Below, one piece after another: positions 43,190 through 52,359 of a stretch of 58,034 bases of DNA (within the stretch, counting starts at the first letter, position 1; every line of letters begins with the position of its first letter). This DNA is from Flavobacteriaceae bacterium (GTDB lineage: Bacteria > Bacteroidota > Bacteroidia > Flavobacteriales > Flavobacteriaceae): the NCBI GenBank assembly GCA_002691685.1, contig NZIQ01000031.1, positions 1 through 58,034 on the forward strand, written 5' to 3'. A program made the position numbers and the translations under genes. The notes under the pieces were generated by a model that saw only the letters and a list, made by a program, of their open reading frames with translations, had not been told where the DNA came from and searched no databases.

Positions 43190-43720
43190 TTAAAGCTTCA
43201 ATTGTAATTGAATTGATAAGGCATTAGCTCTTATCTCTAGACCTTCAATATTCGAGGAATCAGTAAGTTGAGTGCCATAAGAACCTATTAAAGAAAATTT
43301 ATCACTAATGTCATATCCTAAACCTAAAACAGCACTAGTAGCTGATTTTTTTGATAGATCTGTATCCACATCAGCAAGGGCAACACCCACTCCTAATCCG
43401 CCTCTTAGAAAAAAAGAATTTTCACGACCACCTAAATAATAATCTAAATTTGCTCCTAATCCCAAAGCATTATTTGATTCTCCTTCAAGTTGTTCTCCTA
43501 TACCATAAGAAATACTTGGTTGTAAATCTAATTTTTCACTAAGTTCTACATCAACGAATAATCCAATTCCAACAGAATTTGACCCCCCATCAGATGTTAT
43601 ACTTAAGCCTTCCGCTTCAATAACAGGTTTCGAAGAACCATATGAAACAGAAATACCAAATTGTGCATTACTTAAACCAATAAAAGAAAAGAGTGCAAAG
43701 ACTAAAAAATAATTTTTCAT
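43190..43720 (-). CDS. Small outer-membrane beta-barrel protein
   Basis: A 176-residue protein with signal peptide MKNYFLVFALFSFIGLSNAQ and alternating strands rich in Gly and aromatic residues (FGISVSYGSSKP, NSVGIGLFVDVEL, SFFLRGGLGVGVALADV, SAVLGLGYDI, FSLIGSYGTQL) ending in ALSIQLQLKL. Eight strands are consistent with an OmpA/OmpW-sized porin-like barrel. The function is unknown. It is the only intact gene in the strip between tRNA-Met and 44141. Confidence 0.82.
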   Translation of the reverse strand: MKNYFLVFALFSFIGLSNAQFGISVSYGSSKPVIEAEGLSITSDGGSNSVGIGLFVDVELSEKLDLQPSISYGIGEQLEGESNNALGLGANLDYYLGGRENSFFLRGGLGVGVALADVDTDLSKKSATSAVLGLGYDISDKFSLIGSYGTQLTDSSNIEGLEIRANALSIQLQLKL

Positions 43721-43826
43721 AATAAACTGTTGTTATAAAGTTAGCACTAGAAGTTAAGGATTTTTTTAAATACTTTATTGTACTCGTCTAGTAGGTGGTC
43801 TGTGCCTAACCATGCATCTAACACGG

Positions 43827-44090
43827 TTAAGTATGTTTCTTAATCTCATATAAGGCAACTAACTCCCATAATCTAGACCTCTCATTATTTATCCATTTAT
43901 TCAAATCTGAAGCATAAGAATGATTAACAACTCTCCCATTACATTGAGACTCCTTTAGCTTAATACTCAAGGGTACTAAAATATTCCGTCTGTCTACTCT
44001 AATCCGTAAATAAAGTGTTATAATTCCTCCTTTGGTTACCTTACTTTTGATTAGTGTAATGTTACTCGTATTTATTAGTTTAGTGATTTT
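43827..44090 (-). pseudogene. N-terminal remnant of a tyrosine integrase
   Basis: On the minus strand a frame without a usable start codon reads NITLIKSKVTKGGIITLYLR and IRVDRRNILVPLSIKLKESQ, then WINNERSRLWELVALYE before TAA at 43829-43827. The pattern (SKxTKxGxxxLYLRI..., then a Trp/Leu helix) fits the arm-type DNA-binding N-domain of Bacteroidota tyrosine recombinases. No core or catalytic domain follows, so it is a fragment. It lies 1.1 kb from tRNA-Met. The family call rests on pattern memory. Confidence 0.5.
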
Positions 44091-44140
44091 ATTATTGTTG
44101 TAGACAGTGATATGACTAAAACCTATTAACTTAATTCATC

Positions 44141-44833
44141 ATGAAACAAATCTTCTTTACTTTTCTATTGTCATTTCAATTTTTGTTGAGTCAAGCTCAA
44201 ATTGAAGGAGCTTGGGAATATCAGAACCCATCAGATCAAACCGAAACACTAGTGTTTGTCAACGGGTACTTTTCTCATTCCACATTCTCAACGGCTAACG
44301 GCGAGTTTATAGCCACACATGGAGGCCGTGTTTCAGAAACTAAAAAACAGTTGTCATTTACCCTAGAATTTGATACTGAACACAAAGAAAATGTGGGTAA
44401 AACTGTCGATTTAAATTACCGTATCAAGTCCAAAAGAAAATTATACATTGGTGATAAAATATATGTGCGTACAGATAATGGAACTGAAGGTGATCTCAAT
44501 GGTGCCTGGCTTATGTCTGGTCGAAAAAGAGAGGGGAAAATTCAAATAAGATCCACTGATGGGCCTCGTAAAACCATGAAAATATTATCAGGAAAGCGCT
44601 TTCAATGGATTGCGTACAATACGGCAACAGGTGATTTTTTTGGAACAGGTGGAGGTTCGTATACAACAATTGATGGTAATTATACAGAAAACATTGAATT
44701 CTTCTCGAGAGACAACAGTCGCGTAGGAGCAGCATTGACTTTTGACTATGAGTTGATTGATAATAATTGGCACCATTCAGGCTTTAGTAGCAAAGGAGCT
44801 CCACTCTATGAAATATGGAGTCAAAGAGAGTAG
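44141..44833 (+). CDS. Secreted protein with two lipocalin-like repeats, unknown function
   Basis: A 230-residue exported protein: signal peptide MKQIFFTFLLSFQFLLSQAQ, then two similar halves. The first starts IEGAWEYQNPSD and includes LVFVNGYFSHSTFSTANGEF; the second starts LNGAWLMSGRKREGK and includes MKILSGKRFQWIAYNTATGDF with a following GGGSYTTIDGNYTENIEFF. The common layout (GAW start, hydrophobic Phe/Tyr-rich strand, A/TATGDF-GxGG) suggests a duplicated calycin-like domain. The function is not known. It converges with purC with no spacer. Confidence 0.8.
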   Translation: MKQIFFTFLLSFQFLLSQAQIEGAWEYQNPSDQTETLVFVNGYFSHSTFSTANGEFIATHGGRVSETKKQLSFTLEFDTEHKENVGKTVDLNYRIKSKRKLYIGDKIYVRTDNGTEGDLNGAWLMSGRKREGKIQIRSTDGPRKTMKILSGKRFQWIAYNTATGDFFGTGGGSYTTIDGNYTENIEFFSRDNSRVGAALTFDYELIDNNWHHSGFSSKGAPLYEIWSQRE

Positions 44834-45787
44834 CTAAAACTCTTTGAGATACCGTTCGACGTTTTTCTGAATTCGTTCAGTTAGATTTTTAACGGATGAC
44901 TTGACAAAAGTTTTACCTGTTATAGCCTCGTATAGTTCGATGTAACGCTGAGATATGCTTGATATATAACTCTCTGACATTTTAGGTAATTGCTGACCTA
45001 GTTTACCTTGAAATCCATTCTCAATTAACCATCGTCTAACAAACTCCTTGGAGAGTTGTTTTTGAGGCATCCGCTTTTCTTGTAATTCTTGATACGTATC
45101 TGCGTAGAAATACCTTGAAGAATCAGGGGTGTGTACCTCATCGATTAATAGAATTTCTCCAGCTTTAGTTTTACCAAATTCATATTTGGTATCCACAAGT
45201 AACAACCCTTGTTTGGCGGCAATTTCTGTCCCTCTTTCGAACAAAGCATAAGTATATTTTTCTAATAGAGCGTAGTCCGATGCAGATACAATTCCTTTTT
45301 TAAGGATTTCTTCTTTTGAAATATCTTCATCGTGATCTCCCTTTTCTGCCTTGGTCGCAGGTGTAATTATTGGATGATCAAACTTCTCATTTTCTATCAT
45401 CCCCTCTTTTAAGGGAATTCCGCATAAAACTCTTTTTCCAGCATGGTACTCTCGAGCTGCATGACCCACTAAATAAGCTCTAATGACCATTTCCACCTTG
45501 TAAGGTGTACATGCTTTTCCAATAGAAACATTAGGGTCAGGAGAGGCTAAAAACCAATTTGGGACAATATCACTTGTCTCTTTTAGCATCTGGGTTGCAA
45601 TTTGATTTAAAATTTGCCCTTTGAACGGAATTCCCTTTGGCATCACAACATCAAATGCAGATAAACGATCTGTAGCTACCATTACCATGATATCATTTTC
45701 TAAAGTGTAAACCTCTCTAACCTTTCCCCTGTAAACTGATTTTTGTCCAGGAAAATGAAAATCAGTGGACATAACTGTATTCGACAT
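44834..45787 (-). CDS. purC: SAICAR synthetase (PurC)
   Basis: De novo purine synthesis: joins aspartate to CAIR with ATP. The 317 residues include [29 protein letters not shown] (in part [12 protein letters not shown]), [52 protein letters not shown] (in part [20 protein letters not shown]) and the C-terminal [13 protein letters not shown]. This is the longer eukaryote-like PurC type found in Bacteroidota. It lies 4 bases from phoH on the same strand. Confidence 0.95.
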   Translation of the reverse strand: MSNTVMSTDFHFPGQKSVYRGKVREVYTLENDIMVMVATDRLSAFDVVMPKGIPFKGQILNQIATQMLKETSDIVPNWFLASPDPNVSIGKACTPYKVEMVIRAYLVGHAAREYHAGKRVLCGIPLKEGMIENEKFDHPIITPATKAEKGDHDEDISKEEILKKGIVSASDYALLEKYTYALFERGTEIAAKQGLLLVDTKYEFGKTKAGEILLIDEVHTPDSSRYFYADTYQELQEKRMPQKQLSKEFVRRWLIENGFQGKLGQQLPKMSESYISSISQRYIELYEAITGKTFVKSSVKNLTERIQKNVERYLKEF

Positions 45788-45791
45788 AATT

Positions 45792-46748
45792 TCAATTTTG
45801 ATGTTCTAGACCCTTATAGGCTTCAATAACTTTTTTTACAAGTCTGTGACGTATCACGTCTTTATCATCCAAGTATATTAATCCTATTCCTTCGACTTTA
45901 TTCAATATCAAAAGTGCCTCTTTTAGACCAGATATTACCCGTCTTGGCAAATCTATTTGACCTGGATCACCCGTAATAAGGAATTTAGCATTCTTACCCA
46001 TACGAGTTAAAAACATTTTCATTTGAGCGTGAGTGGTATTTTGAGCCTCATCTAAAATGACAAATGCATTATCTAGTGTTCTTCCTCTCATAAAGGCCAT
46101 AGGTGCAATTTGTATGATACCGTTCTCAATATGACTTGCCAATTTCTCAGCTGGAATCATGTCTCTTAAGGCATCGTATAGAGGTTGCATGTAAGGATCG
46201 AGTTTTTCTTTTAAATCACCAGGCAGAAAACCTAAATTCTCGCCAGCCTCCACAGCTGGTCTAGTTAATATAATTCGCTTAACTTCTTTGTCTTTCAAGG
46301 CCTTGACTGCTAACGCAACGCCTGTGTAGGTTTTACCGGTACCCGCAGGACCTATGGCAAAGACCATGTCATTTTTTGAACAACTATCTACAAGGCGTTT
46401 TTGATTTAAAGTTCTCGCTTTAATTGGTTTACCATTGACTCCATGTACAAGGAGCTCAGATTCTATAGCATTTAAACTTTCAGCTTCTTTGTTAGATGCA
46501 GAACTTAAAATACGTTCGATACTATTTTCATCAAGCTTATTAAATTTTGCGAAATGAGCGGTTAACATGTCAAACCTCAAATCAAATTCTTCTAAAACTT
46601 CTTCATCGCCAAAGGCTTTGAGTTTATTGCCTCTGACAACGATTTTTAGTTTTGGAAAATATCTTTTTAAAAGTTCTGTAGTCTCGTTCTGCAATCCAAA
46701 AAAATCTCTTGCATTGATATCGGTGAGTTCAATTATGAGTTCGTTCAA
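45792..46748 (-). CDS. PhoH-family ATPase
   Basis: A 318-residue P-loop ATPase. Walker A is [20 protein letters not shown], with [19 protein letters not shown], Walker [25 protein letters not shown] and [13 protein letters not shown]. PhoH proteins are cytoplasmic ATPases linked to RNA metabolism and stress. The start is a TTG at 46748; the first ATG would be far inside the conserved part. It directly precedes purC, an arrangement I recall from other Flavobacteriia. Confidence 0.93.
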   Translation of the reverse strand: MNELIIELTDINARDFFGLQNETTELLKRYFPKLKIVVRGNKLKAFGDEEVLEEFDLRFDMLTAHFAKFNKLDENSIERILSSASNKEAESLNAIESELLVHGVNGKPIKARTLNQKRLVDSCSKNDMVFAIGPAGTGKTYTGVALAVKALKDKEVKRIILTRPAVEAGENLGFLPGDLKEKLDPYMQPLYDALRDMIPAEKLASHIENGIIQIAPMAFMRGRTLDNAFVILDEAQNTTHAQMKMFLTRMGKNAKFLITGDPGQIDLPRRVISGLKEALLILNKVEGIGLIYLDDKDVIRHRLVKKVIEAYKGLEHQN

Positions 46749-46827
46749 AATTTCTTTTACTAATTTTATATCACAAACTTAGTTTTTTTTCCATTTTTAC
46801 TCATAAAAAAACTATTAAAAACCCCAT

Positions 46828-47652
46828 ATGTCCTTGATAACGCTTACTACAGATTATGGCATCAAAGATCATTTTGTGGCGAGCTTAAAAGGGGTCTTAT
46901 TAAAGTACAATCCAAATACACAAATTGTTGATATATCCCATAAAATCAATCAATATGACACCTTAATGGCTTCTTACATTGTAAAGAGTTGTTATCAAGA
47001 CTTTCCTGAACTCACAGTGCACCTCGTTGCTGTTGATTCCAGTACAAATAGCGAAGAGCCTCATATCGCCGTTTATGCCGACAGACATTTTTTCATCTGT
47101 CCAAACAAAGGATTCATCTCTCAGGTCTTCAGACTGGATCAAATAGAGTCTGTTGTATATATCAACGCAGTGTCGGAAGACTACGAATCCTTTCAGGCTA
47201 AATCCATACTTTCAAAAGCTGCAATTCATTTGTCAAATGGAGGAGCTATAGAGCTCTTAGGAAACCCGGTTGAGGATATTTTTGAAATCAAAACACAGCG
47301 TGTCTATTTTGATGATGCCAATAACAAATTAACTGGACATTTCATTTATATAGATCATTACGGAAATATGGTAACAAATATCAAACGTATTGATTTTAAT
47401 GCTCGAAGAAAAAATAGAGATTTCAGTATTGACTTTGGCAAGACAAGTATTTCTAGAATATACAATTCGTATGATCATTTTAATAGAGAATACAAAAAAA
47501 CAAATGATGCGAGCGGTGAAGTTTTTGCTTTATTTAATTCTTCTGGTTTTCTAGAAATAGGTTTGTACAAATCAAACCCGAAAACAATAGGGAGCGCCTC
47601 AACCCTCTTTGGTCTAAACGTTTTTGATTTAATTTCTGTACAATTTCATTGA
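46828..47652 (+). CDS. SAM hydroxide adenosyltransferase (DUF62 family)
   Basis: Splits S-adenosylmethionine to adenosine and methionine using hydroxide, a relative of fluorinase and chlorinase. The 274 residues begin MSLITLTTDYGIKDHFVASL with the conserved Asp-Tyr-Gly, continue with HKINQYDTLMASYIV and FICPNKGFISQVF, and end in a beta domain with GHFIYIDHYGNMVTNI. The DPGVG loop of many relatives reads VDSSTN here. The missing loop residues argue for hydrolysis rather than halogenation. Its stop codon overlaps the start of the degraded gldF-like gene (TGATG), the normal flavobacterial order. Confidence 0.88.
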   Translation: MSLITLTTDYGIKDHFVASLKGVLLKYNPNTQIVDISHKINQYDTLMASYIVKSCYQDFPELTVHLVAVDSSTNSEEPHIAVYADRHFFICPNKGFISQVFRLDQIESVVYINAVSEDYESFQAKSILSKAAIHLSNGGAIELLGNPVEDIFEIKTQRVYFDDANNKLTGHFIYIDHYGNMVTNIKRIDFNARRKNRDFSIDFGKTSISRIYNSYDHFNREYKKTNDASGEVFALFNSSGFLEIGLYKSNPKTIGSASTLFGLNVFDLISVQFH

Positions 47653-48390
47653 TGAATCGAATTTTCTATTTGTATCTGCATGAATTGAAAAAGATGCTCT
47701 TAAAGTCATCTGTTGTCGTTAGTGTAGTTTCTTTTTGGCTTTTAAACAGTTTGTTTATATGGATATTAAATTCTTCATCAAATCTGACAAATCAGCTTGA
47801 GGCTGATATTAAACCTACTTTTTTACAAGTGCAATACTGCTTACCATCTTATCGTGTTTGTTAGCTAATCTAAGTCTGTTTGAAGAAAAACGTTACCAAA
47901 CTTCAATGTTGCAGGCATTCAGTCCTTTTTCTTCATCTCAATATCTAGGCGTAAAATTTGCACTACTCAAAACGCTTCTCTTTATCAGCATAACTCCAAG
48001 TTTTATGCATTTCTACTTGTTGGAATCAATCTCAAGTGATTCTTTGGAAATTGGTGTTTTTTTAAATTAGTTTTTGCTGTTGTGGCTTTATATATTGGTA
48101 ATTGCGGCTATGGCACTATTTCTAAGTGCTTCTAATAAGAGTCTTGTGGTTGGATTACTGCTTAGCCTACTATGTGGCTTTTCGCTTTTCTATGGATTTG
48201 AATTTTTGGGAAATCATACCTGCTAAAACTAAAATCAAAAATCAAAAAACTCGTAGTAATTCAACATGAAAATATCAAAAAGGTTTCTCACCGCTTTTTT
48301 TATTGGAGTTTTTTAATTCCTAGCATTTTGTTTGCGTCAATCATTGCACTCTTGTATTGGGTCAGAAGAAAAAAATATGCAAGCTTGTGA
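47652..48390 (+). pseudogene. Degraded gldF-like ABC-2 permease gene
   Basis: A full-length (about 246 codon) but broken gliding-motility ABC permease gene. It begins MNRIFYLYLHELKKMLLKSS and FWLLNSLFIWIL; the T run at about 47818-47823 is one base short, and the next frame reads LSLFEEKRYQTSMLQAF, matching the SEEKRxGTLELL segment of GldF. An in-frame TAG follows at 48068-48070, then ALFLSASNKSLVVGLLLSLL and GFSLFYGFEFLG, a TAA at 48224-48226, and the last membrane helices in the third frame (SFLIPSILFASIIALLYW). No gldG follows; dnaN starts 54 bases later. The family call rests on motif and synteny memory. Confidence 0.65.
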
Positions 48391-48444
48391 TAAGTGTTGA
48401 TAAGTAATTTTTTAAAACCTACTGTATTAAAATATATTTGTTAG

Positions 48445-49566
48445 ATGATGAAATTTATTATATCGAGTTCATACCTTTTGAAGCATTTACAAATGCTTGG
48501 AGGTGTCATTAATTCAAACAACACTCTGCCTATTCTCGACAATTTTTTATTCGATTTAGATGAGGGAAGTTTAAAGATTACAGCTAGTGATTTAGAAACT
48601 ACAATTTCAGCAGAGCTATCGGTTGATTCTACTGACAAAGGTCTAATTGCAATTCCAGCAAAATTATTGCTTGATATCCTCAAAACCTTTGCCGATCAGC
48701 CTCTGACTTTCGTTGTAGAAGAAAACAATACAGTTGAAATCAATGCCTCAAATGGTAAATATGCATTGGCCTATGCTAATGGCGATGATTTTCCAAACGC
48801 TATAAGTTTATCCGATGCCTCTAGAACGACCATCCTAGGAGATGTCTTGGCCACTGCCATTTCAAAAACAATCTTCGCCGCAGGTAATGACGATTTGAGA
48901 CCCGTCATGAGTGGTGTGTTTTTTCAATTATCACCAGCCCATTTTACTTTTGTAGCTACTGATGCACACAAATTGGTAAAATACGAGCGTTCTGATTTGA
49001 GTTCTGATAGTGAGGCAGAATTTATAATGCCTAAAAAACCTTTGAACCTACTGAAAGGAATTCTCGCAGGATCAGAATCTGAAGTACACCTTTCCTACAC
49101 TGAAAATAATGCCAAATTCGCTTTTGACAATATAGAATTAATCAGTCGCCTTATCGATGGAAAATACCCAAATTACGAGGCTGTTATTCCTAAAGAAAAT
49201 CCCAACGTTTTATCTGTTTCAAGGAATCAATTTTTAGGTTCTGTGCGACGGGTTTCTATTTTCTCGAACAAAACCACACACCAAATACGTTTAAAAATGG
49301 CCGGTGCAGAAATACAGATCTCAGCTGAAGATGTCGATTTCAGTAATAAGGCCGATGAACGTCTATCTTGTCAATACGAAGGTGATGACTTGCAAATTGG
49401 TTTCAATTCTCGTTTTTTAACTGAAATGTTGAATAATCTGGGGTCTGATGAGGTATCACTTGCTATGAGTTTACCTAACAGGGCTGGAATACTGACTCCT
49501 TCAGACGGATTAGACGAAGGAGAAAACATTCTAATGTTGGTAATGCCCGTTATGCTAAACGGCTAA
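48445..49566 (+). CDS. dnaN: DNA polymerase III sliding clamp (beta subunit)
   Basis: The 373-residue clamp that tethers the replicative polymerase to DNA. MMKFIISSSYLLKHLQMLGG starts the first of three similar domains; LIAIPAKLLLDILKTFADQPL, FAAGNDDLRPVMSGVFFQL and the C-terminal LMLVMPVMLNG (in part) are family features. ATG occurs at both 48445 and 48448. A TATATTTG element at 48433-48440 resembles a -7 box just before the start, but no matching -33 element is at the right distance. Confidence 0.96.
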   Translation: MMKFIISSSYLLKHLQMLGGVINSNNTLPILDNFLFDLDEGSLKITASDLETTISAELSVDSTDKGLIAIPAKLLLDILKTFADQPLTFVVEENNTVEINASNGKYALAYANGDDFPNAISLSDASRTTILGDVLATAISKTIFAAGNDDLRPVMSGVFFQLSPAHFTFVATDAHKLVKYERSDLSSDSEAEFIMPKKPLNLLKGILAGSESEVHLSYTENNAKFAFDNIELISRLIDGKYPNYEAVIPKENPNVLSVSRNQFLGSVRRVSIFSNKTTHQIRLKMAGAEIQISAEDVDFSNKADERLSCQYEGDDLQIGFNSRFLTEMLNNLGSDEVSLAMSLPNRAGILTPSDGLDEGENILMLVMPVMLNG

Positions 49567-49572
49567 ATTTAA

Positions 49573-50958
49573 ATGTTATCTCAGGGTATAATTATTGCGA
49601 GGGCTACTGCTGCAGGAACAAGTGCCATTGCGGTTATTCGCCTCTCAGGTGCTGGTAGTATTTCGCTTGTCAGTCGTTTTTTTTCGCCTTTAAGCAAGAG
49701 GAACATTGAGGATTGCGAATCACATACCTTACATTTAGGTCATCTTTATAAAAAAGATGAGCAACAGCCTTTAGACGAGGTTTTGGTTGGTCTATTCAAA
49801 GCACCGAAATCATACACTGGAGAAGAGGTCGTAGAAATATCCTGTCATGGGTCAAATTACATTCAGCAAGAAATTCTTCAACTTTTTTTAAAGACCAAAG
49901 AATGCAGAATGGCAGAAGCAGGAGAATTTACACTGCGTGCCTTTCTGAACGGTAAGATGGGCCTAGACCAAGCTGAGGCTGTGGCCGACCTAATTGCAAG
50001 CGAAAATGAAGCCTCCCATCGCATTGCCATGAGTCAAATGCGAGGTGGCTTTCACTATCAAATCAATGACCTGAGAAAGGAGCTTATTGAGTTTGCCTCT
50101 CTCATCGAACTTGAATTGGATTTTTCAACAGAAGACGTGGCCTTTGCCGATCGCACGCAACTGCATAATCTTTTAGAAAAGTTAAAAACAAGTATTCGTA
50201 GTCTATTGGACTCTTTTGCACTGGGTAATGTGCTCAAAAATGGAGTTCCTATCGCTATTGTAGGTGCACCAAACGTTGGCAAATCGACCCTTCTCAATGC
50301 ATTACTCAATGAAGAAAGGGCTATTGTCAGTTCCATAGCAGGAACAACCAGAGATACTATTGAAGACGAAATAAGTATTGACGGTATTCGATTCCGATTT
50401 ATTGACACGGCCGGAATTCGTCAAACTTCAGATGAGATTGAACAAATCGGTATTCACAAAACCTTTGAGAAAATGCAGCAGGCCTCTCTAGTACTATATC
50501 TACTTGAGGCAAAAGACTATAACATAGCAAAAAAAGAAGAAATTCATGCGTTTTGCGAAACACAACATATTGACCCTGAAAATGTACTCGTTGTGTTGAA
50601 CAAAATTGATATCCACAAACCCGTAGTAACGCAAATCAATAAGGAATCTACTCTTTTTATTTCAGCTCAAAATGGTGAAGGGATTGATATTCTGAGAAAT
50701 AAACTCAGTTCACTAGTTCAATTGGGGAACCTAAATCACACAGATGTTGTTGTTTCAAATAGTCGTCATTTTAATGCATTAAATGCTTCATTAACTGCCA
50801 TTTTAAATGTTCAGGAAGGCTTAACTAATGAACTAAGCGGCGATTTAATGGCTATCGATCTTAGAGAGGCCATCTACCACCTAGGTGAAATAACAGGTAG
50901 CGTAACTACAGATGATTTGCTCGGAAGTATTTTTTCTAACTTCTGTATTGGAAAGTAA
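49573..50958 (+). CDS. mnmE: MnmE, tRNA-modification GTPase
   Basis: With MnmG it modifies U34 of several tRNAs (the cmnm5 group). The 461 residues have an N-terminal folate-binding domain (ATAAGTSAIAVIRLSG), a GTPase domain with VGAPNVGKSTLLN, SIAGTTRDTIEDEI, FIDTAGIRQT and LNKID, and the C-terminal FCIGK with the catalytic Cys. It follows dnaN after 6 bases. Its last codons form an integrase attachment core (see 50941-50958), but the protein is complete to the normal C-terminus. Confidence 0.96.
   Translation: MLSQGIIIARATAAGTSAIAVIRLSGAGSISLVSRFFSPLSKRNIEDCESHTLHLGHLYKKDEQQPLDEVLVGLFKAPKSYTGEEVVEISCHGSNYIQQEILQLFLKTKECRMAEAGEFTLRAFLNGKMGLDQAEAVADLIASENEASHRIAMSQMRGGFHYQINDLRKELIEFASLIELELDFSTEDVAFADRTQLHNLLEKLKTSIRSLLDSFALGNVLKNGVPIAIVGAPNVGKSTLLNALLNEERAIVSSIAGTTRDTIEDEISIDGIRFRFIDTAGIRQTSDEIEQIGIHKTFEKMQQASLVLYLLEAKDYNIAKKEEIHAFCETQHIDPENVLVVLNKIDIHKPVVTQINKESTLFISAQNGEGIDILRNKLSSLVQLGNLNHTDVVVSNSRHFNALNASLTAILNVQEGLTNELSGDLMAIDLREAIYHLGEITGSVTTDDLLGSIFSNFCIGK
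50941..50958 (+). other. Candidate attachment site core in the mnmE 3' end
   Basis: The last 18 bases of mnmE are TTCTGTATTGGAAAGTAA. The attachment core I recall for SGI1-type elements at the trmE/mnmE 3' end is the same apart from one base (G for A at position 12). A tyrosine integrase, now broken, follows 122 bases downstream in the same orientation, as expected if this site was used. No second copy is visible in the window. Confidence 0.55.
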
Positions 50959-51080
50959 GTATAGGTTTCATGGAGTTTCAATTACCTTCTTAACTCCTAT
51001 AATATATAAGTTTAAACAAGTTTCTAAAGGCTTCACATTATTTATCGTATGATTTATTTTACGACAAAAATTACGACATA

Positions 51081-52270
51081 ATGGACGCCAAATTAATACA
51101 AGGACTACAGGGTAAACCAAAGTCAATTAAGCTATACGAACCAATAATAAAAATGAATCGTGGTTACGTTATGCGTTTCTATTATGGTTATGATAGTGAT
51201 ACCAAGAAAACTCATAAGAAAGACGTATATCTTGATCTTGATTATTATTTCACTCCATCTAATGCCTGGGAACGTTCGCAAAACAAGGAGGATAAAAAAC
51301 AAGCTAATCAAATTTTGGAGGCACTTAATACAGCTAACAGGGAAGGAAAGTATCCAATTGCAAAAACAAATCCATTATCAGTATCAGAACATAACTTCAT
51401 AGATTGGTTATTAAAGGCTACGCAGGAAGATGGAAAGTATTCTGACAATACTAAAAAATCTTACAAGGCATTGATTAACCATTTAAAGAAGTTTGCAGGT
51501 AATCACATACCTTTTGAAACAATAGATAAATCCTTTGTAGCAAAGTTCTATGACCATCCTAAATATGACTCTGTAAACTCAAAGGTAATATCTACCTCAT
51601 CAAATTCTTCTATTAAATACCATAAACAGTTTTATTTTCATTTAGCCAAAGCCTCTGCCCTATTCAACATTGAGCTACCTAATAATATAAAATACACACA
51701 GGATAAAACAGAATCAAAACCAAAGGAATATCTTACTACTAAAGAATTAAAAACATTAATTTCAACACCTGAACCAAACTTTACATTAAGAATGGGGTTT
51801 CTGTTTGGTTGTTTTACAGGTCTACCATTTGAAGAAATTATCCACGCTAAATTTTACGATGTTAAGGAAGATAATAAGGGAAGATACTATTTAGAATACC
51901 AAAGAAAAAAAACTCAAATTATAATAACATTCCCTTGTCAAGTAATGCATCAAAAGTAATTGACCAGATGAAGAAAGTAAATGGCAAAAGTTCTAGTCAA
52001 AGTATTTTTAAAGGATTAAAGTATTCAGGTTATAATAATAGTCTTTTACAAAATTGGGTAACCAGAGCAGGTATAACTAAGAAAATTACCCCTCATTGTT
52101 GTAGAAACACTTTCTCAGCAATTCCCTATGATAAGTACAAGGACGTCAGTGCGTTAATGAAGATTTTAGGGCATAAGGATATATCTACGACCCAACGATA
52201 CCTTGCTAAATTCCTAAAGAATATTGATGTTGATGTAGACCCACTGCCTGAATTTGATCTAGCCTTTTAA
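51081..52270 (+). pseudogene. Broken tyrosine-recombinase (integrase) gene
   Basis: ATG 51081 opens a frame covering the arm/SAM-like domains (FIDWLLKATQEDGKYSDNTK, YKALINHLKKFAGNHIPFET) and the first catalytic region to TAA near 51959. The next frame continues from 51935: SSNASKVIDQM, then ITPHCCRNTFSA with box II His-Arg, LMKILGHKDISTTQRYLAKF with the Gly-His and the catalytic Tyr. So one base is out of phase near 51930. Also, the first catalytic Arg lies in FTGLRxxD in relatives but reads FTGLPFEEI here (codon CCA), so the protein would be inactive even without the frameshift. About 396 residues if joined. Confidence 0.85.
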
Positions 52271-52359
52271 ATTTTGGCGACTGCGTCTGTTTTAACACTT
52301 ACAAAAACAGTTAGTTATTATTTGCTATTCTCACCCTCATCAGACTTCTTCTATTTTTG

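Noticed and set aside
46828-47652. Fluorinase or chlorinase
   Set aside because: The overall motif set fits the SAM hydroxide adenosyltransferase family; no halide-site signature was visible.
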